From Maniola hyperantus (Eukaryota; Arthropoda; Insecta; Lepidoptera; Nymphalidae), in assembly GCF_902806685.2 (NCBI RefSeq), contig NC_048549.1, positions 13,409,594-13,473,593 on the forward strand: a DNA stretch of 64,000 nucleotides. Reading direction: 5' to 3'. A program made the translations under genes and the position numbers. The notes under the pieces were generated by a model. The model saw only the letters and a list, made by a program, of their open reading frames with translations. It was not told the DNA's origin and did no database searches. Below, piece after piece: positions 43,448-53,116 of the stretch (its first letter is position 1; the number at the start of each line of letters is the position of its first letter).

Positions 43448-43808
43448 TTATTAAAAATATTTTTACTACGAGCTCCTCGACTATCCATCCACAGATTTGT
43501 CGCAATTCACTCGCGATCGATTCAGGTTGCATATCTACTTTTATATTTTTTGCAGCATTTGCTTAAATGCTCATAGCTCTATATTAGGCGTATTGGTGGA
43601 AAAGTTATTGCCGACCCTTTGATGTAGCTTGGAAAAACTACGTCGGATTTGATAATTATTTTAGTGGTGCATTTAAACTTATTAAACATGCAACATACCT
43701 ACCGTAATTCGACAAACAAACAACAGTTTCTGACGTAAGAGTACTGACCTATTAGCATGAACTGTGATTAATACTTGAGTTAGTTTTGGTTATTTTTGAA
43801 TCTTTAGA

Positions 43809-43985
43809 GCCTCAATAGCTCAACGGGTAAAGGAGTGGACTGAAAACCGAAAGGTCGACGGTTCAAACCCCGCCCGTTGCACTATTGTCATACCTACTCC
43901 TAGCACAAGCTTGACGCTTAGTTAGAGAGGAAAGGGGAATGTTAGTCATGGAATTAACATCGCCAATATTCTTTAAAAAAAAAAT
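43809..43985 (+). mobile_element. SINE-2 just downstream of the receptor exon
   Basis: Full-length copy in antisense orientation to the receptor gene, about 155 bases beyond the donor site, with a poly(A) of about 10. Confidence 0.86.
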
Positions 43986-44134
43986 TGACTTTTGAATAAA
44001 TCGTCACAGCAACGCTGAGCAATTTTGGTAAAAAATATTATCATGGTAAGGTTCAATTTGAGGATTGAACCCTGAACTTCATGCTTCGGAGAATAATCTC
44101 ATTTTATACCTTATGTGGGATGAAATAGAATTGT

Positions 44135-44140
44135 TTTTAC
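44135..44140 (-). other. Splice donor of the Knirps-family exon
   Basis: On the minus strand the exon ends TGCAAG and continues GTAAAAACA, an AAG|GTAAAA donor. It leaves phase 0 after the Lys of CEGCK, a common intron position in nuclear-receptor genes. Reading through gives a stop soon after, supporting a real exon end. Confidence 0.85.
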
Positions 44141-44218
44141 CTTGCACCCTTCGCACGTGAAAGCTCCGAAATGAAAGCCCGCTGCTGGTTCGCCGCACAC
44201 TTTACATTGCTGGTTCAT
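44141..44218 (-). CDS. Knirps-family nuclear receptor, exon with start codon and first zinc finger (partial gene)
   Basis: Seen: read on the minus strand, an open exon of exactly 26 codons starts MNQQCKVCGEP and ends FTCEGCK. Cys5, Cys8, Cys22 and Cys25 give the C-x2-C-x13-C-x2-C first zinc finger of a nuclear-receptor DNA-binding domain, and CEGCK begins the P box that contacts DNA. Known: the GFHFGAFTC wording and a start at MNQ are typical of the insect Knirps group (knirps, knirps-related, eagle). These are nuclear transcription factors with no usual ligand-binding domain, acting in embryonic, tracheal, wing-vein and neural patterning. In nuclear receptors an intron commonly follows CEGCK, and the donor here falls there. 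Start choice: the ATG directly follows the acceptor AG, so the initiation context is supplied by an upstream exon. If that exon is coding, the protein would have an N-terminal extension. The second finger (expected to begin SFFGR) and the C-terminus are not visible downstream. One finger cannot separate knirps, knirps-related and eagle, so no symbol is given. Confidence 0.93.
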
Positions 44219-44230
44219 CTGAAAAAAATA
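44219..44230 (-). other. Splice acceptor of the Knirps-family exon
   Basis: On the minus strand the sequence reads TATTTTTTTCAG followed at once by the ATG. The T-rich tract and CAG make a good acceptor, phase 0. A REP-5-type fragment begins about 22 bases farther upstream, so the branch point probably lies in or next to repeat sequence. Confidence 0.85.
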
Positions 44231-44240
44231 AAAATCTTGA

Positions 44241-44284
44241 AAACTGGTCAAACCCGAGTCGGACTCGCACACGAAGGGTTCCGT
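44241..44284 (+). repeat. REP-5 head fragment beside the receptor exon acceptor
   Basis: AAACTGGTCAAACCCGAGTC followed by GGACTCGCACACGAAGGGTT and CCGT matches the REP-5 start. It begins 22 bases upstream of the exon (minus-strand sense) and passes directly into a SINE-1 body. Confidence 0.7.
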
Positions 44285-44655
44285 ATTATGCGTTTTAAGC
44301 AATTAAATACATATCGCTTGATTTAAATGGAAAAGAAAACATCGTGAGGAAATGTACATGCCTGAGAGTTCTCTTAATCTTTTAGAAGATGGGTACAGTA
44401 CGCGTCAGGTTGAGATGGCGATCGGGGTATGAGGTGGGGGGATGCCCCGCACACCCGCACGTCACTCGAGCCCGCACCGGGTTAGCGCGGGGGCTATGCG
44501 GGGTGTTCCCTCGATAGGTATGTGAAGTTTGGTTATCCGCTCTTGGCCCTTACCATACCTAATAGCCGAACCCCTTCTCATTCTGATTTCTGAGAGAAGA
44601 CCTGGTCTCAGTAGTGGACCGCTTGATGGGTTGATATGATGATAATGATGATCAA
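44285..44655 (+). mobile_element. SINE-1 body next to the receptor exon, interrupted by a GC-rich repeat
   Basis: The body starts TGCGTTTTAAGCAATTAAAT, continues to GCCTGAGAGTTCTCTTAATC, is interrupted at about 44395-44520 by a GC-rich repeat, and resumes with GGCCCTTACCATACC and a GATGATAATGATGATC tail. Confidence 0.68.
44395..44520. repeat. GC-rich repeat copy inside a SINE-1 body
   Basis: GTACGCGTCAGGTTGAGATG, GGCGATCGGGGTATGAGGTG and CGCACACCCGCACGTCACTC, then GGGTTAGCGCGGGGG. Confidence 0.62.
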
Positions 44656-44700
44656 CTTCTTGCCCTTTTAAAGCTAGTTAAATATATAGCATAATATAGT

Positions 44701-44987
44701 AAGCTGTGGTAGCCTAGTGGTTAGGACGTCCGCCTTCCAATCGGAGGTCGGGGGTTCGATCCCGGGCACGCAACTAACTTTTCGGAGTTATGTGCGTTTT
44801 TAAGTAATTAAAATATCACTTGCTTTAACGGTGAAGAAAAAAAAAACGTGAGGAAACCTGCATGCCTGAGTGTTCTCCATAATGTTCTCAAAGGCGTGCG
44901 AAGTCTGCCAATCCGCACTTGGGCAGCGTGGTAGACTATGGGCAAAACCCTTCTCACTCTGAGAGTAGATCTGTGCTCTGTAGTGAG
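44701..44987 (+). mobile_element. SINE-1, 3'-truncated, with target-site duplication
   Basis: The head begins AAGCTGTGGTAGCCTAGTGG and the body is complete to TCTGTAGTGAG. AATATAGT is repeated at 44693-44700 and 44988-44995. The usual ATG tail is absent. Confidence 0.83.
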
Positions 44988-44999
44988 AATATAGTAAGT

Positions 45000-46061
45000 A
45001 GGTGTTATATGCACGTGTATGATTCAGAATTCCATTTCAACGACATTACATGTCATAATATTTACTTATGCATATTTTGAGTTCACGCGTTTTAATAGTC
45101 CACACTGTAACAACATTTGAATTTGGAGTGACTTATAAAATCGTGACGCAGCGATACTAAAAAGAAACACCGAAATTCACTGAATCACTCCACATTCATT
45201 TGTAGTGTTATGATTTTTAAGCAGCCAAAAGTATTGGGCTGTTAGCGTTTAAAAAAAAATTAACCAAACATATACGTTTGTACGGTGTACCAAAACGATA
45301 CTAAATGTAATTAAATAAGTCTTTATATCTTTGGTCATAACAGTTAAAATTGTTTGACAACTTTAACCCTTCGCCTACCGTATGGATTCGAGTAGTTTTA
45401 AGTGGTCATCGAAGGTCGGTTTATTCGTGAACTGTACACATTGGTTTATTGAAGATTCGAATGTATACATACATTCGAATCTTCAATAAACCAATGTGTG
45501 TCACAACTCAATTATTGATGTCATTTATGTCTCGTTAGGTAACACGATTTAGTTATGATTTCTATGCATTTGTTAAGGTCTAATAACCTTGTAATTTTGA
45601 TGTATTATGATCGTTCAACTAACCGTTTTATTGCATAATTTGTATAACCGTTTTGCAATTATTTTTTGTTAACATCTTTATATTTTTGATTGTAAATGGA
45701 CATATTAATTTTAAAGACCTTAACCGATATTCTACTAGGATTGTTTAATAAAGACATTAATCAGTCTTGTTAAAATTATCGTCGTGGTTATGTGATGGAA
45801 AAATATTGAACAATATTTTTTATGATATATTAACGGAGCAGCGAAAAATAATCGTTTTATTTCAATAATTTTTGTTCACGCATTCAAAAAGAGACAAGAA
45901 AAACCTTGAATGTTTATTTTATTTATATTTTAAATTTTTGGTAGGTACGAAATAAATGAATAAGTATATTCACAAAAAATATTTTGGTGTAAGCTAAATT
46001 TTGTAGCACCCGCTACTATCAAAACGCTTTATGAATGTTTATTTAAATTATCAATTATTAT
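45000..46061. other. AT-rich, unassigned apart from the 45.4 kb palindrome
   Basis: No interspersed family recognised; among the most repeat-poor kilobases near the exon. Confidence 0.4.
45436..45499. repeat. Perfect 31-base palindrome
   Basis: ACACATTGGTTTATTGAAGA...GTAT (45436-45466) is the exact reverse complement of 45469-45499, with only AC between. I see no second copy in the window. Confidence 0.9.
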
Positions 46062-46291
46062 GCATACTATTATTATAAATGCGAAAGTGTGTCTGTCTGT
46101 CCTTCTATGTGTCGGTCTACTAGCTTTTCACAGCCCATTCGTTTAACTGATTTCATTTAAATTTGGTACAGAGATAGCTTGCATCCCTGGGAAGGACACA
46201 GGCTACTTTTGATCCCGGAAAATCAAAGAGTTCCCACGGGATATTTAAATCCTAAATCCACGCCGACGAAGTCGCGGGCATCATCTAGTTT
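46062..46291 (-). mobile_element. HLE-A variant
   Basis: TACTATTATTATAAATGCGA, TTTCACAGCCCATTCGTTTA, GAAGTCGCGGGCATCATCTA then GTT; same subfamily as 34.3 kb. Confidence 0.76.
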
Positions 46292-46769
46292 TCTATAAAA
46301 CTTCTTTGAAATTAGTTAGTTATCTAAACAAATAGAAAGAAGCTGCTCTAGTTTTTTCATTCAAAAGATTCATCAAAAGAAACTGAAAGTCAATCAAAAC
46401 AATGTTATCTCACCACAAAAATGTTAACATGTCATGTTTAATTTTATTGCCAATAAAACTGAATGTAAACAAATTACACCGAGTAATCGTGACGCGCAAT
46501 ACAAGTTTACAACATGACGCAATAGAGCCTCGCTAAGTTTACACTGTTGTCTCATTAAACATTGTATTAGACAAAACGATAGACTTGTTTCAATTGGGTG
46601 AGATTCTGGAAGCGATCAGTGGGATGAACCCTAAATTGATACAAATGCTATCTCTTTTATATAATTTAAGAAAACGTGGTTACAAAAACTTCATGGATTT
46701 ATTAAAAAAAATACCTGATTTAGATTTTTAAAAATCCTGTGGAGACTTTCGATTTTCTTGAATGAAAAG

Positions 46770-46960
46770 TTGGATGGGAGTCGGTGCAGTAAGAGGCTAG
46801 AGTGGCGACCTCACATCGGAAAATGCAGCATCGACTGACCCGCCAAGTGGACAGATGACAGTGAGTGGCAGGGATACCAAGTGGCGCAAAAGTCCACACA
46901 AGAGAGCTATGTGGAGCAGTGGTCATCTATCGGTTGACGATAATGATGATCATAATAACG
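46770..46960 (+). pseudogene. RTE LINE 3' fragment, diverged
   Basis: Degenerate WRPHIG...RWTDD...SYVEQW region followed by CGATAATGATGATCATAAT, an eroded 3' tail. Confidence 0.65.
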
Positions 46961-47179
46961 ACAAATATTATAGTCCAAGAAGTAGGTAGTCTAAGTCTTT
47001 AGCTGCTCTAATTTTAGTCCATTGCCTTGAACCGTTCAACTGGCGTGACACTAAATGGGGCTAATAATATCATGGCTTAGCATAAGAACGCCTATTTAAT
47101 CCAGCCTTCAGCTTTCGCCTTACTAGTCGCTTCCAAATTATCACCCTATATATGATCGGTCTGACCTATTCCTCAGTGC

Positions 47180-47626
47180 CTCAAGACGAAAGTCTTTAAC
47201 CAGTGTGTTCTTCCCGTCCTCACCTATGGTGCTGAAACGTGCACACTAACAAACGGCCTTGTCCACAAATTCAAAGTCGCTCAGCGAGCTATGGAGAGGG
47301 CTATGTTAGGAGTTTCCTTGAGGGACAAGATCCGAAATGAGGAGATCCGCAGGAGAACCAAGGTCACTGACATAGCCCAAACTATTAGCAAGCTGAAGTG
47401 GCAGTGGGCAGGTCATGCCTGTCGTAGAGGCGATGGCCGTTGGAGCCGGAAAGTCCTTGAGTGGAGACCGCGTTTAAGCAAGCGTAGTGTGGGACGCCCT
47501 CCAGCACGATGGACCGACGATATAAAGAGGCTGGCGGGAAGTGGCTGGATGAGGAAGGCTGAGGACCGGGTGTGGTGGCGCTCTTTAGGGAAGGCCTATG
47601 TCCAACAGTGGACGTCCACAGGCTGA
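47180..47626 (+). pseudogene. RTE-clade LINE reverse transcriptase, C-terminal fragment (best copy)
   Basis: About 148 codons are open from LKTKVFNQCVLP to a TGA. They include TYGAET, QRAMERAMLGVSLRD, IRNEEIRRR, KLKWQWAGH, RSVGRPPARWTDD and AYVQQWTS. This run is characteristic of the end of RTE/BovB-like reverse transcriptases in insects. The stop is followed by a TGATGATGATGACGATGA tail, the simple-repeat 3' end expected of RTE elements. The catalytic FADD region is absent, so the copy is 5'-truncated and dead, although its lack of stops suggests a fairly recent insertion. A short diverged RTE piece lies just upstream at about 46.8 kb. Confidence 0.9.
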
Positions 47627-47737
47627 TGATGATGACGATGACCTATCGTGACATAGCTGAAAGTGACACAGCAGTCCAGTGTTACGTAAATCAAACTAAA
47701 TGACTTGCGCGTCCTCAATGTCTTTACATTACAGAAT

Positions 47738-47835
47738 AGTACGCGACAGGTTAAATTGGCAATCGGGGAGGGAACGCCCCGCATAGACCCCGCGCCAACC
47801 CAGTGCGGGCGAGCGCGGGTGACGTGCGAGAAGTG
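47738..47835. repeat. GC-rich repeat copy
   Basis: GTACGCGACAGGTTAAATTG, GCAATCGGGGAGGGAACGCC and AGTGCGGGCGAGCGCGGGTG. Confidence 0.62.
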
Positions 47836-47977
47836 TTATAGTATTTTTCAGAATAAGCCACAATAAATATAGTACTTATTGAATAGAAAAAGTAAATAAA
47901 GACAAAAGTATGTTTTATTTCTCATTTAACTCTGACTCTTCTTACATTATTTTATACTCAATTTTGAAAATCTCGCC

Positions 47978-48406
47978 ATTTTTAGGGTTCCGTACCTCAA
48001 AAGGAAAAACGGAACCCTTATAGGATCACTTTGTTGTCTGTCTGTCTGTCTGTCAAGAAACCTACAGGGTACTTCCCGTTGACCCAGAATCACAAAATTT
48101 GGCAGGTAGGTAGATCTTATAGCTGACATATTTTGGGGAAAAATCTGAAAACCGTGAATTTAGGGTTAGATCACACAAAAAAAAAATTGTGGTCATGAAC
48201 TAATAATTAGTATTTTCAATTTTCTAAGTAAGTAACTATATCAAGTGGGGTATCATATGAAAGATCTTCACCTGTGCATTCTAAAACAGATTTTTATTTA
48301 TTTTTATGTATCATAGTTTTTGAATTATCCTGCAAAATGTCGAAAAAACACGACTGTAGTACGGAACCCTCATTGCGCGAGCCTGACTCGCACTTGGCCG
48401 GTTTTT
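47978..48406 (-). repeat. REP-5 copy
   Basis: Full reverse copy with four GTCT units. It faces the forward copy that starts at 48583, heads inward. Confidence 0.85.
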
Positions 48407-48791
48407 GTTCTATGTGCCAACTATCAACAACAATGTTGTCAACTGTCCATTATACATGTCTGACAAAACCGTTTTGTCATACATGTATAACGGATTGCTA
48501 TGTTATTGATCGAGAAATAGATTGATTAATACCTAATTAATAAAAAAAACAGCCTTTAATCGCTTGGTCACACGTCATTAACAAAAAACCGGCCAAGTGC
48601 GAGTCAGGCTCGCGCACTGATGGTTCCGTACTACAGTCGTATTTTTTCGACATTTTGCACGATAATTCAAAAACTATGATGCATAAAATAAATAAAAATC
48701 TGTTTTAGAATGCACAGATAAATCCCTTTCATATAATGCCCGATTTGATATAGTTATCCTACTTCAAAAATTTAAATTACATACTAATTAT

Positions 48792-49421
48792 CGGTATCGG
48801 CTCACTGGAACATAGAAGGGAACAATGTGATATGTTGTTACTGCAAGCAATTTTAACCGGCTCAATCGATTGTCCTAGCTTACTCTCAGCCTTTTCATTT
48901 AATGCTCAACCTTCAAGAACGCGTCACACGCGCCTTCTAAATGTTCCCAAATCTAACTCAAATTATGCGCGAAATTCTATAATTCCACGCTTGGTACGTA
49001 CTTATAACAATCAGTTCGCTGAGTTTGACTTATTTTACCTATCAAACAATAAATTTAAAAAGGAATTAAGAAACTATCATCGTAAAACAAAAAAAAAGTA
49101 GCTAATATCTAAATATGCATGCAATCATACACTCCCATTTACACACACACACACATGCACACACGCTCACACATACTCATAAGCACACACTCACACACGC
49201 ATACACACACACATACAATCATACACACACTGTTGTAATTTTATTTTATTATTGTATATACCTACATTTATTCTAACTCTATTCTGTTAAAATAGTTTAA
49301 TTATAATTTTAAGTAATCTCTTTTGGCCTTCTGTTATACCTAGATTTAAATTTAAATAATAATTATGTATTTACGCTGTTGATTACTTTCAAATAAACAA
49401 AATAAAATAAAATAAATAAAA
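48792..49421 (+). mobile_element. 5'-truncated LINE inserted in a REP-5 copy
   Basis: Contains an 89-codon frame (48832-49101) ending ARNSIIPRLVRTYNNQFAEF...FKKELRNYHRKTKKK. The NSxxPRLxRTYN pattern is typical of the C-terminus of CR1/jockey-type reverse-transcriptase ORFs. A CA-rich stretch and an AAATAAAATAAAATAAATAA tail follow. The same 6 bases, AATTAT, flank it at 48786-48791 and 49422-49427, and REP-5 resumes on the far side where it broke off. That defines the insertion cleanly. Flanking agreement suggests it is much younger than its host repeat. Confidence 0.82.
49138..49230. repeat. CA-rich microsatellite
   Basis: Interrupted (CA)n with CACACGCTCACACATACTC-type variants, within the 48.8-49.4 kb LINE insertion. 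Confidence 0.85.
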
Positions 49422-49980
49422 AATTATTAGTTTATGACAACAATTTAATTTTTTTTGTATGATGTAACCACAAATTCACGGTTTTCAGATTTTTCCCGTT
49501 ATGTCTGCTATAAGACCTATCTTCCTACCAAATTTTATGATTCTAGGTCAACGGGAAATACCCTGTAGATTTTGTGACAGACCGACAGACAGACAACAAA
49601 GTGATCCTATAAGGGTTTCGTTTTTCCTTTTGAGGTTCGGAACCCTAAAAAAACGTCTTCAGTGGGATCGCGTGTCTACGATGTGTATTTTACTAAACCG
49701 ATTTCCTCGTTTTAAATAACGAGAAACGAGTTCACATATTTCTTTACAAAAATTAAATAAATGCGCGGTAATAACACGTTGCAGCACAAGGGTTAACAGG
49801 ATAGCGTGACTGCGCACTGTTAACATATTATTATTATACGATTTTTTCTCGTTTTTATTTTGGCATTGTATGCATATTTTGTGACTCTGTTTGCCAAATT
49901 AGCGATTGTTGACACATCTAATTATTTGGGTTTTAATAATATTTATGGGTGTTTATGTTTAATCACTGCTTTAATTATGT

Positions 49981-50166
49981 ACTAGCTTATGTCTGCGACT
50001 TCGTCCGTGTGGACTACACAAATTTCAAACCCCTATTTCACCCCCTTAGGGGTTGAATTTTCAAAAAGTTCTTTCTTAGTGGACGTCCTACGTCATAATA
50101 GCTATCAGCATACCAATTTTCAGCGCGATCCGTCCAGTAGTTTGAGCTTTGCGTTGATAGATCAGA
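49981..50166 (-). mobile_element. HLE-B copy with an inverted end piece attached
   Basis: Reverse copy from ACTAGCTTATGTCTGCGACT to ATAGATCAGATAGATAG. A forward HLE-B end (GGGGTTTGAAATTTGTGTAG to GTCGCGATTATAAGCCAGTC) follows at 50188-50242. Confidence 0.76.
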
Positions 50167-50249
50167 TAGATAGTTGAGAGATAAAATAGGGGTTTGAAAT
50201 TTGTGTAGTCCATGCGGACGAAGTCGCGATTATAAGCCAGTCTAGTAAT

Positions 50250-50643
50250 AAAAAACCGTCCAAGTGCGAGTCAGGCTCGCGCAACGAGGGTTTCGTACTT
50301 CAGTCTATTTTAGACATTTTGCACGATAATTCAAAAACTATGATAAAAATAAATAAAATTCTGTTTTCGAATGTACAGGTGAAGACCTTTCATATGATAC
50401 CCCACTTGATATAGTTATCTTACTTTGAAAATTAAAAATACTAAATTTTGTGTGATGTTCACGGTTTTCAGATTTTTCCCCAAACGTCAGCTATAAGACC
50501 TACCTACCTGCCAAATTTCATGATTATAGGTCTACGGGAAGTACCCTGTAGGTTTATTGACAGACCGACAGACAGACAGACAGACAGACAACAAAGTGAT
50601 CCTATAAGGGTTCCGTTTTTCCTTTTGAGGTACGGAACCCTAA
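50250..50643 (+). repeat. REP-5 copy with internal deletion
   Basis: AAAAACCGTCCAAGTGCGAG to GGTACGGAACCCTAATAA; lacks the TTATTAGTTCATGACCACAA section. (GACA)n of about six units. Confidence 0.83.
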
Positions 50644-50902
50644 TAAATGGAAAGACAGACAAGTTCACTGAGTAGATATATATATTTTGCACTGAATGAC
50701 GGATCGATTAGCGTTTCAGCGAGTCGAAGGCACGACAGCACACGACAGCTTGTGGATTTAATGGATTCCCGGCCTTATTTCCGAAATGTTTTCAAAATAC
50801 GCGCCTCTTGTAACAATTAGTTATGCTTGTACGTCTGTTGCAGTTATTAGTTGCCTCTGGGGTTTTGCGAAGTACGGATGGCACTTCGCATTTATACTAA
50901 TA

Positions 50903-50913
50903 CAGTCATCATT

Positions 50914-50952
<39 letters not shown>

Positions 50953-51105
50953 CAATAGACGTCCACTGCTGGACATAGGTCTCTTGTCCCACTTCCACAC
51001 GCCACGGTCTTGCGCCGCCTTAATCCAGCGGCTCCCTGCGACTCGTCTGATGTCGTCCGTCCACCTAGTGGGGGGTCTTCCAACGCTGCATCTTCCGGTA
51101 TGTAC
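50903..51105 (-). pseudogene. RTE LINE 3' fragment with long (ATC)n tail
   Basis: The minus strand reads RCSVGRPPTRWTDDIRRVAG and then the 3' untranslated piece. The + strand (ATC)n run at about 50905-50948 is the element's 3' microsatellite tail, the longest of its kind here. Confidence 0.85.
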
Positions 51106-51689
51106 TAATAGAGTACGCGGCAGGAAATAATGCACATCGACCTTTAGAAGGAGATAGCGGATTTGTAGAGCATTGTCTCTGTCGTTGAGACCGACAAAAC
51201 GTCATATAGGTATGAATGTAGGTAGTTGAGTTAAAACGAAACAGATTTATGTGAGAGATATAGCTCTGTCTCGTTTTAACTAAACTTAAGTAACGATTAA
51301 GCGACTCTGAGTACGGCGGTTATTACCTTGTTTATCAACCGGATTCGTATTCATCACAATTTTGACAGTAATGAGTCAACATTATAAGATGCAAAAGCAA
51401 ACCAGGATCTAAATTATAATTTTAAATTAATATTTTTCAAAACTAATTGTTCATTAAGATTTCAGATAGATGTAGACTGAGTCTAGATTGACTTATTATT
51501 TTTTGTACAGCTCCAAATTATATGACTCATGTTTAATCTTCAATACTTATTATAAAAGAAAAACTGACTGACTGACGTATTCGCGTACAGCACAAATCGC
51601 TGATTCTAGCATGTATATTATCTACTCGTACCTACCTATACCTTTCTTTCCTAATAAGAAAGGATTTTGAAAAAATCCAAAGAAATACA

Positions 51690-52209
51690 GGGTGTAATCA
51701 GAACGCTAGCAAAAACTTAGCGTTACTTACTACCTATACACAATCCAAACCAATAAAAATTTGCCTCATTTTGCAATGTATAGCGTGCAAAACTCGGGTC
51801 AATGCCCTGCTTACGACGCGGCATTGACTTCGAGTGACCTACTTACGGAACGTTCGTTAACCTCTAGCGTCAGTCAGATGTTTTATTTGCAACTAGCTGA
51901 CCTGCCCCGGCTTCGCTCGGGTGGAGTTTAGAAAATTGAGGGGGATTTTGAATTAAATTTTTCTCTCCGTAAAAACCATCCTCGTACTTCAAGGAATATT
52001 ATAAAAAAAGAATTAGCGAAATCGGTTCAGCTCGAGATTTGCGATGTACCTACAACACATTTAGTGATTCATTTTTATATTATATTATAGATATATCGTG
52101 AAATTTTACAAAATATAGTATTTAATTTTTATTTTTTGCACGTTTTTTTCTTGTGGTATTATATCACTGATCATCAGCACTATCACCAGCGCGCGTTCTG
52201 GTTACACCC
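51690..52209. mobile_element. GT-M copy split by HLE-C
   Basis: GGGTGTAATCAGAACGCTAG to GCGTTCTGGTTACACCC, in opposite orientation to the other copies. The interior is broken at 51892 by a 200-base HLE-C. Confidence 0.78.
51893..52095 (-). mobile_element. HLE-C nested in a GT-M element
   Basis: CTAGCTGACCTGCCCCGGCT on the + strand, TCGCTCGGGTGG, CATCCTCGTACTTCAAGGAA, and ATTCATTTTTATATTATATT. It breaks the GT-M copy after ATTTGCAA, and GT-M continues on the other side at ATCGTGAAATTTTAC. Confidence 0.75.
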
Positions 52210-52215
52210 TGTATT

Positions 52216-52959
52216 TAAGAAATCCAAAAAGTTAACAATAACATTTTGACTCATTTTAAACAAAATTCCGCACACATTCACAAAAAAAAGATGACTTATT
52301 CGCGTCCGAGTAATTTGGACGCACTTGCTTAATTTTTTCAAGGGTCACTTTAAGCTGTCAAAGACCAAAATAAATTGTCCCGATTTAATCTCCCCGGTCA
52401 TCGCTGGGCGAATGTACGAATGATATATCAAAGTCCAAAATTTGGGTTGGATTTTTATGAATTTTATCTGATAAAGTTAAGTGCAAGACCACACTTGAGA
52501 ACACGTCGTGCGACGAAAAATTGTTTACTTTATGAAGACGTGTCTATTAAAAAGATAAAGCTCTAAGAAACTTATTTAGGTTAGGATGACTCACTAATTT
52601 GTAAAAAATGAACTTTATTCAATCCCTCAGAAACTCATCACTAAAGAAAGATATATGGAGAATCAGGGCATCTATAGCTGACAGGCACATGTACAGTGTG
52701 ACGATCGCTATTACCTCTGATTGGCGTCACTCTATCACTATTTACTAAAATGCATTTTTGCAATAAGAATACTATTTTAGCCAATCACAATAATTGATAT
52801 TGTAGTAATGATAGATGAAACTTTTTTTCAATAGACCAGCAACATTATTTTCTACATGGGGACTGTCTATTTTTAAATAGTACGTAATTAATATTATCAG
52901 GTAAATATCAATAATATATGAATAAAACGAGCGGGCCGCGCGTGCAGCTGCCCGTAGAG
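52216..52959. other. Unassigned
   Basis: Short open frames without motifs; no repeat recognised. Confidence 0.4.
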
Positions 52960-53116
52960 CCCGTTGTCACAACCGCGGCGCGTGCGCGAATTGACTCCCT
53001 TGAAAAAGGACCCCGGATGGGTTCGAAACTAGTCGGACTAACGTCGACTAAACACGTGAGTGAAGCCGGGACAGATATTATATATAATGGAAATCACTCA
53101 CGATAGTTTAGTTTTA
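52960..53116 (+). repeat. Copy of the ACGTCGACTAAACACGTGAG repeat family
   Basis: CCCTTGAAAAAGGACCCCGG, ATGGGTTCGAAACTAGTCGG, ACGTCGACTAAACACGTGAG and AGCCGGGACAGATATTATAT. The GATGG..TTCGAAAC..GTC order recalls hammerhead-bearing Penelope-like LTRs, but the ribozyme core is incomplete, so the assignment is tentative. Confidence 0.55.

Larger units (their letters stand above)
1..44134 (-). other. Probable large intron downstream of the Knirps-family exon
   Basis: Inference: the second-finger exon must lie at lower coordinates on the minus strand. No minus-strand reading frame here carries SFFGR, CKACR or RYGRRSNWF-like motifs, and the other recognisable coding traces are transposon fragments. 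A long second-finger exon would probably have been noticed, but a short exon could have been missed. The intron is therefore probably longer than 44 kb. Confidence 0.55.
48583..49653 (+). repeat. REP-5 copy split by a LINE
   Basis: Left part 48583-48791 (ACCGGCCAAGTGCGAGTCAG to TACTAATTAT). The right part resumes at 49422 and ends GGAACCCTAAAAAAAC. The 630-base gap is the LINE at 48792-49421. Confidence 0.83.

Noticed and set aside
50821..51135. Acidic (D)n frame of 104 codons
   Set aside because: The Asp run is the (ATC)n tail of an RTE fragment read in reverse.
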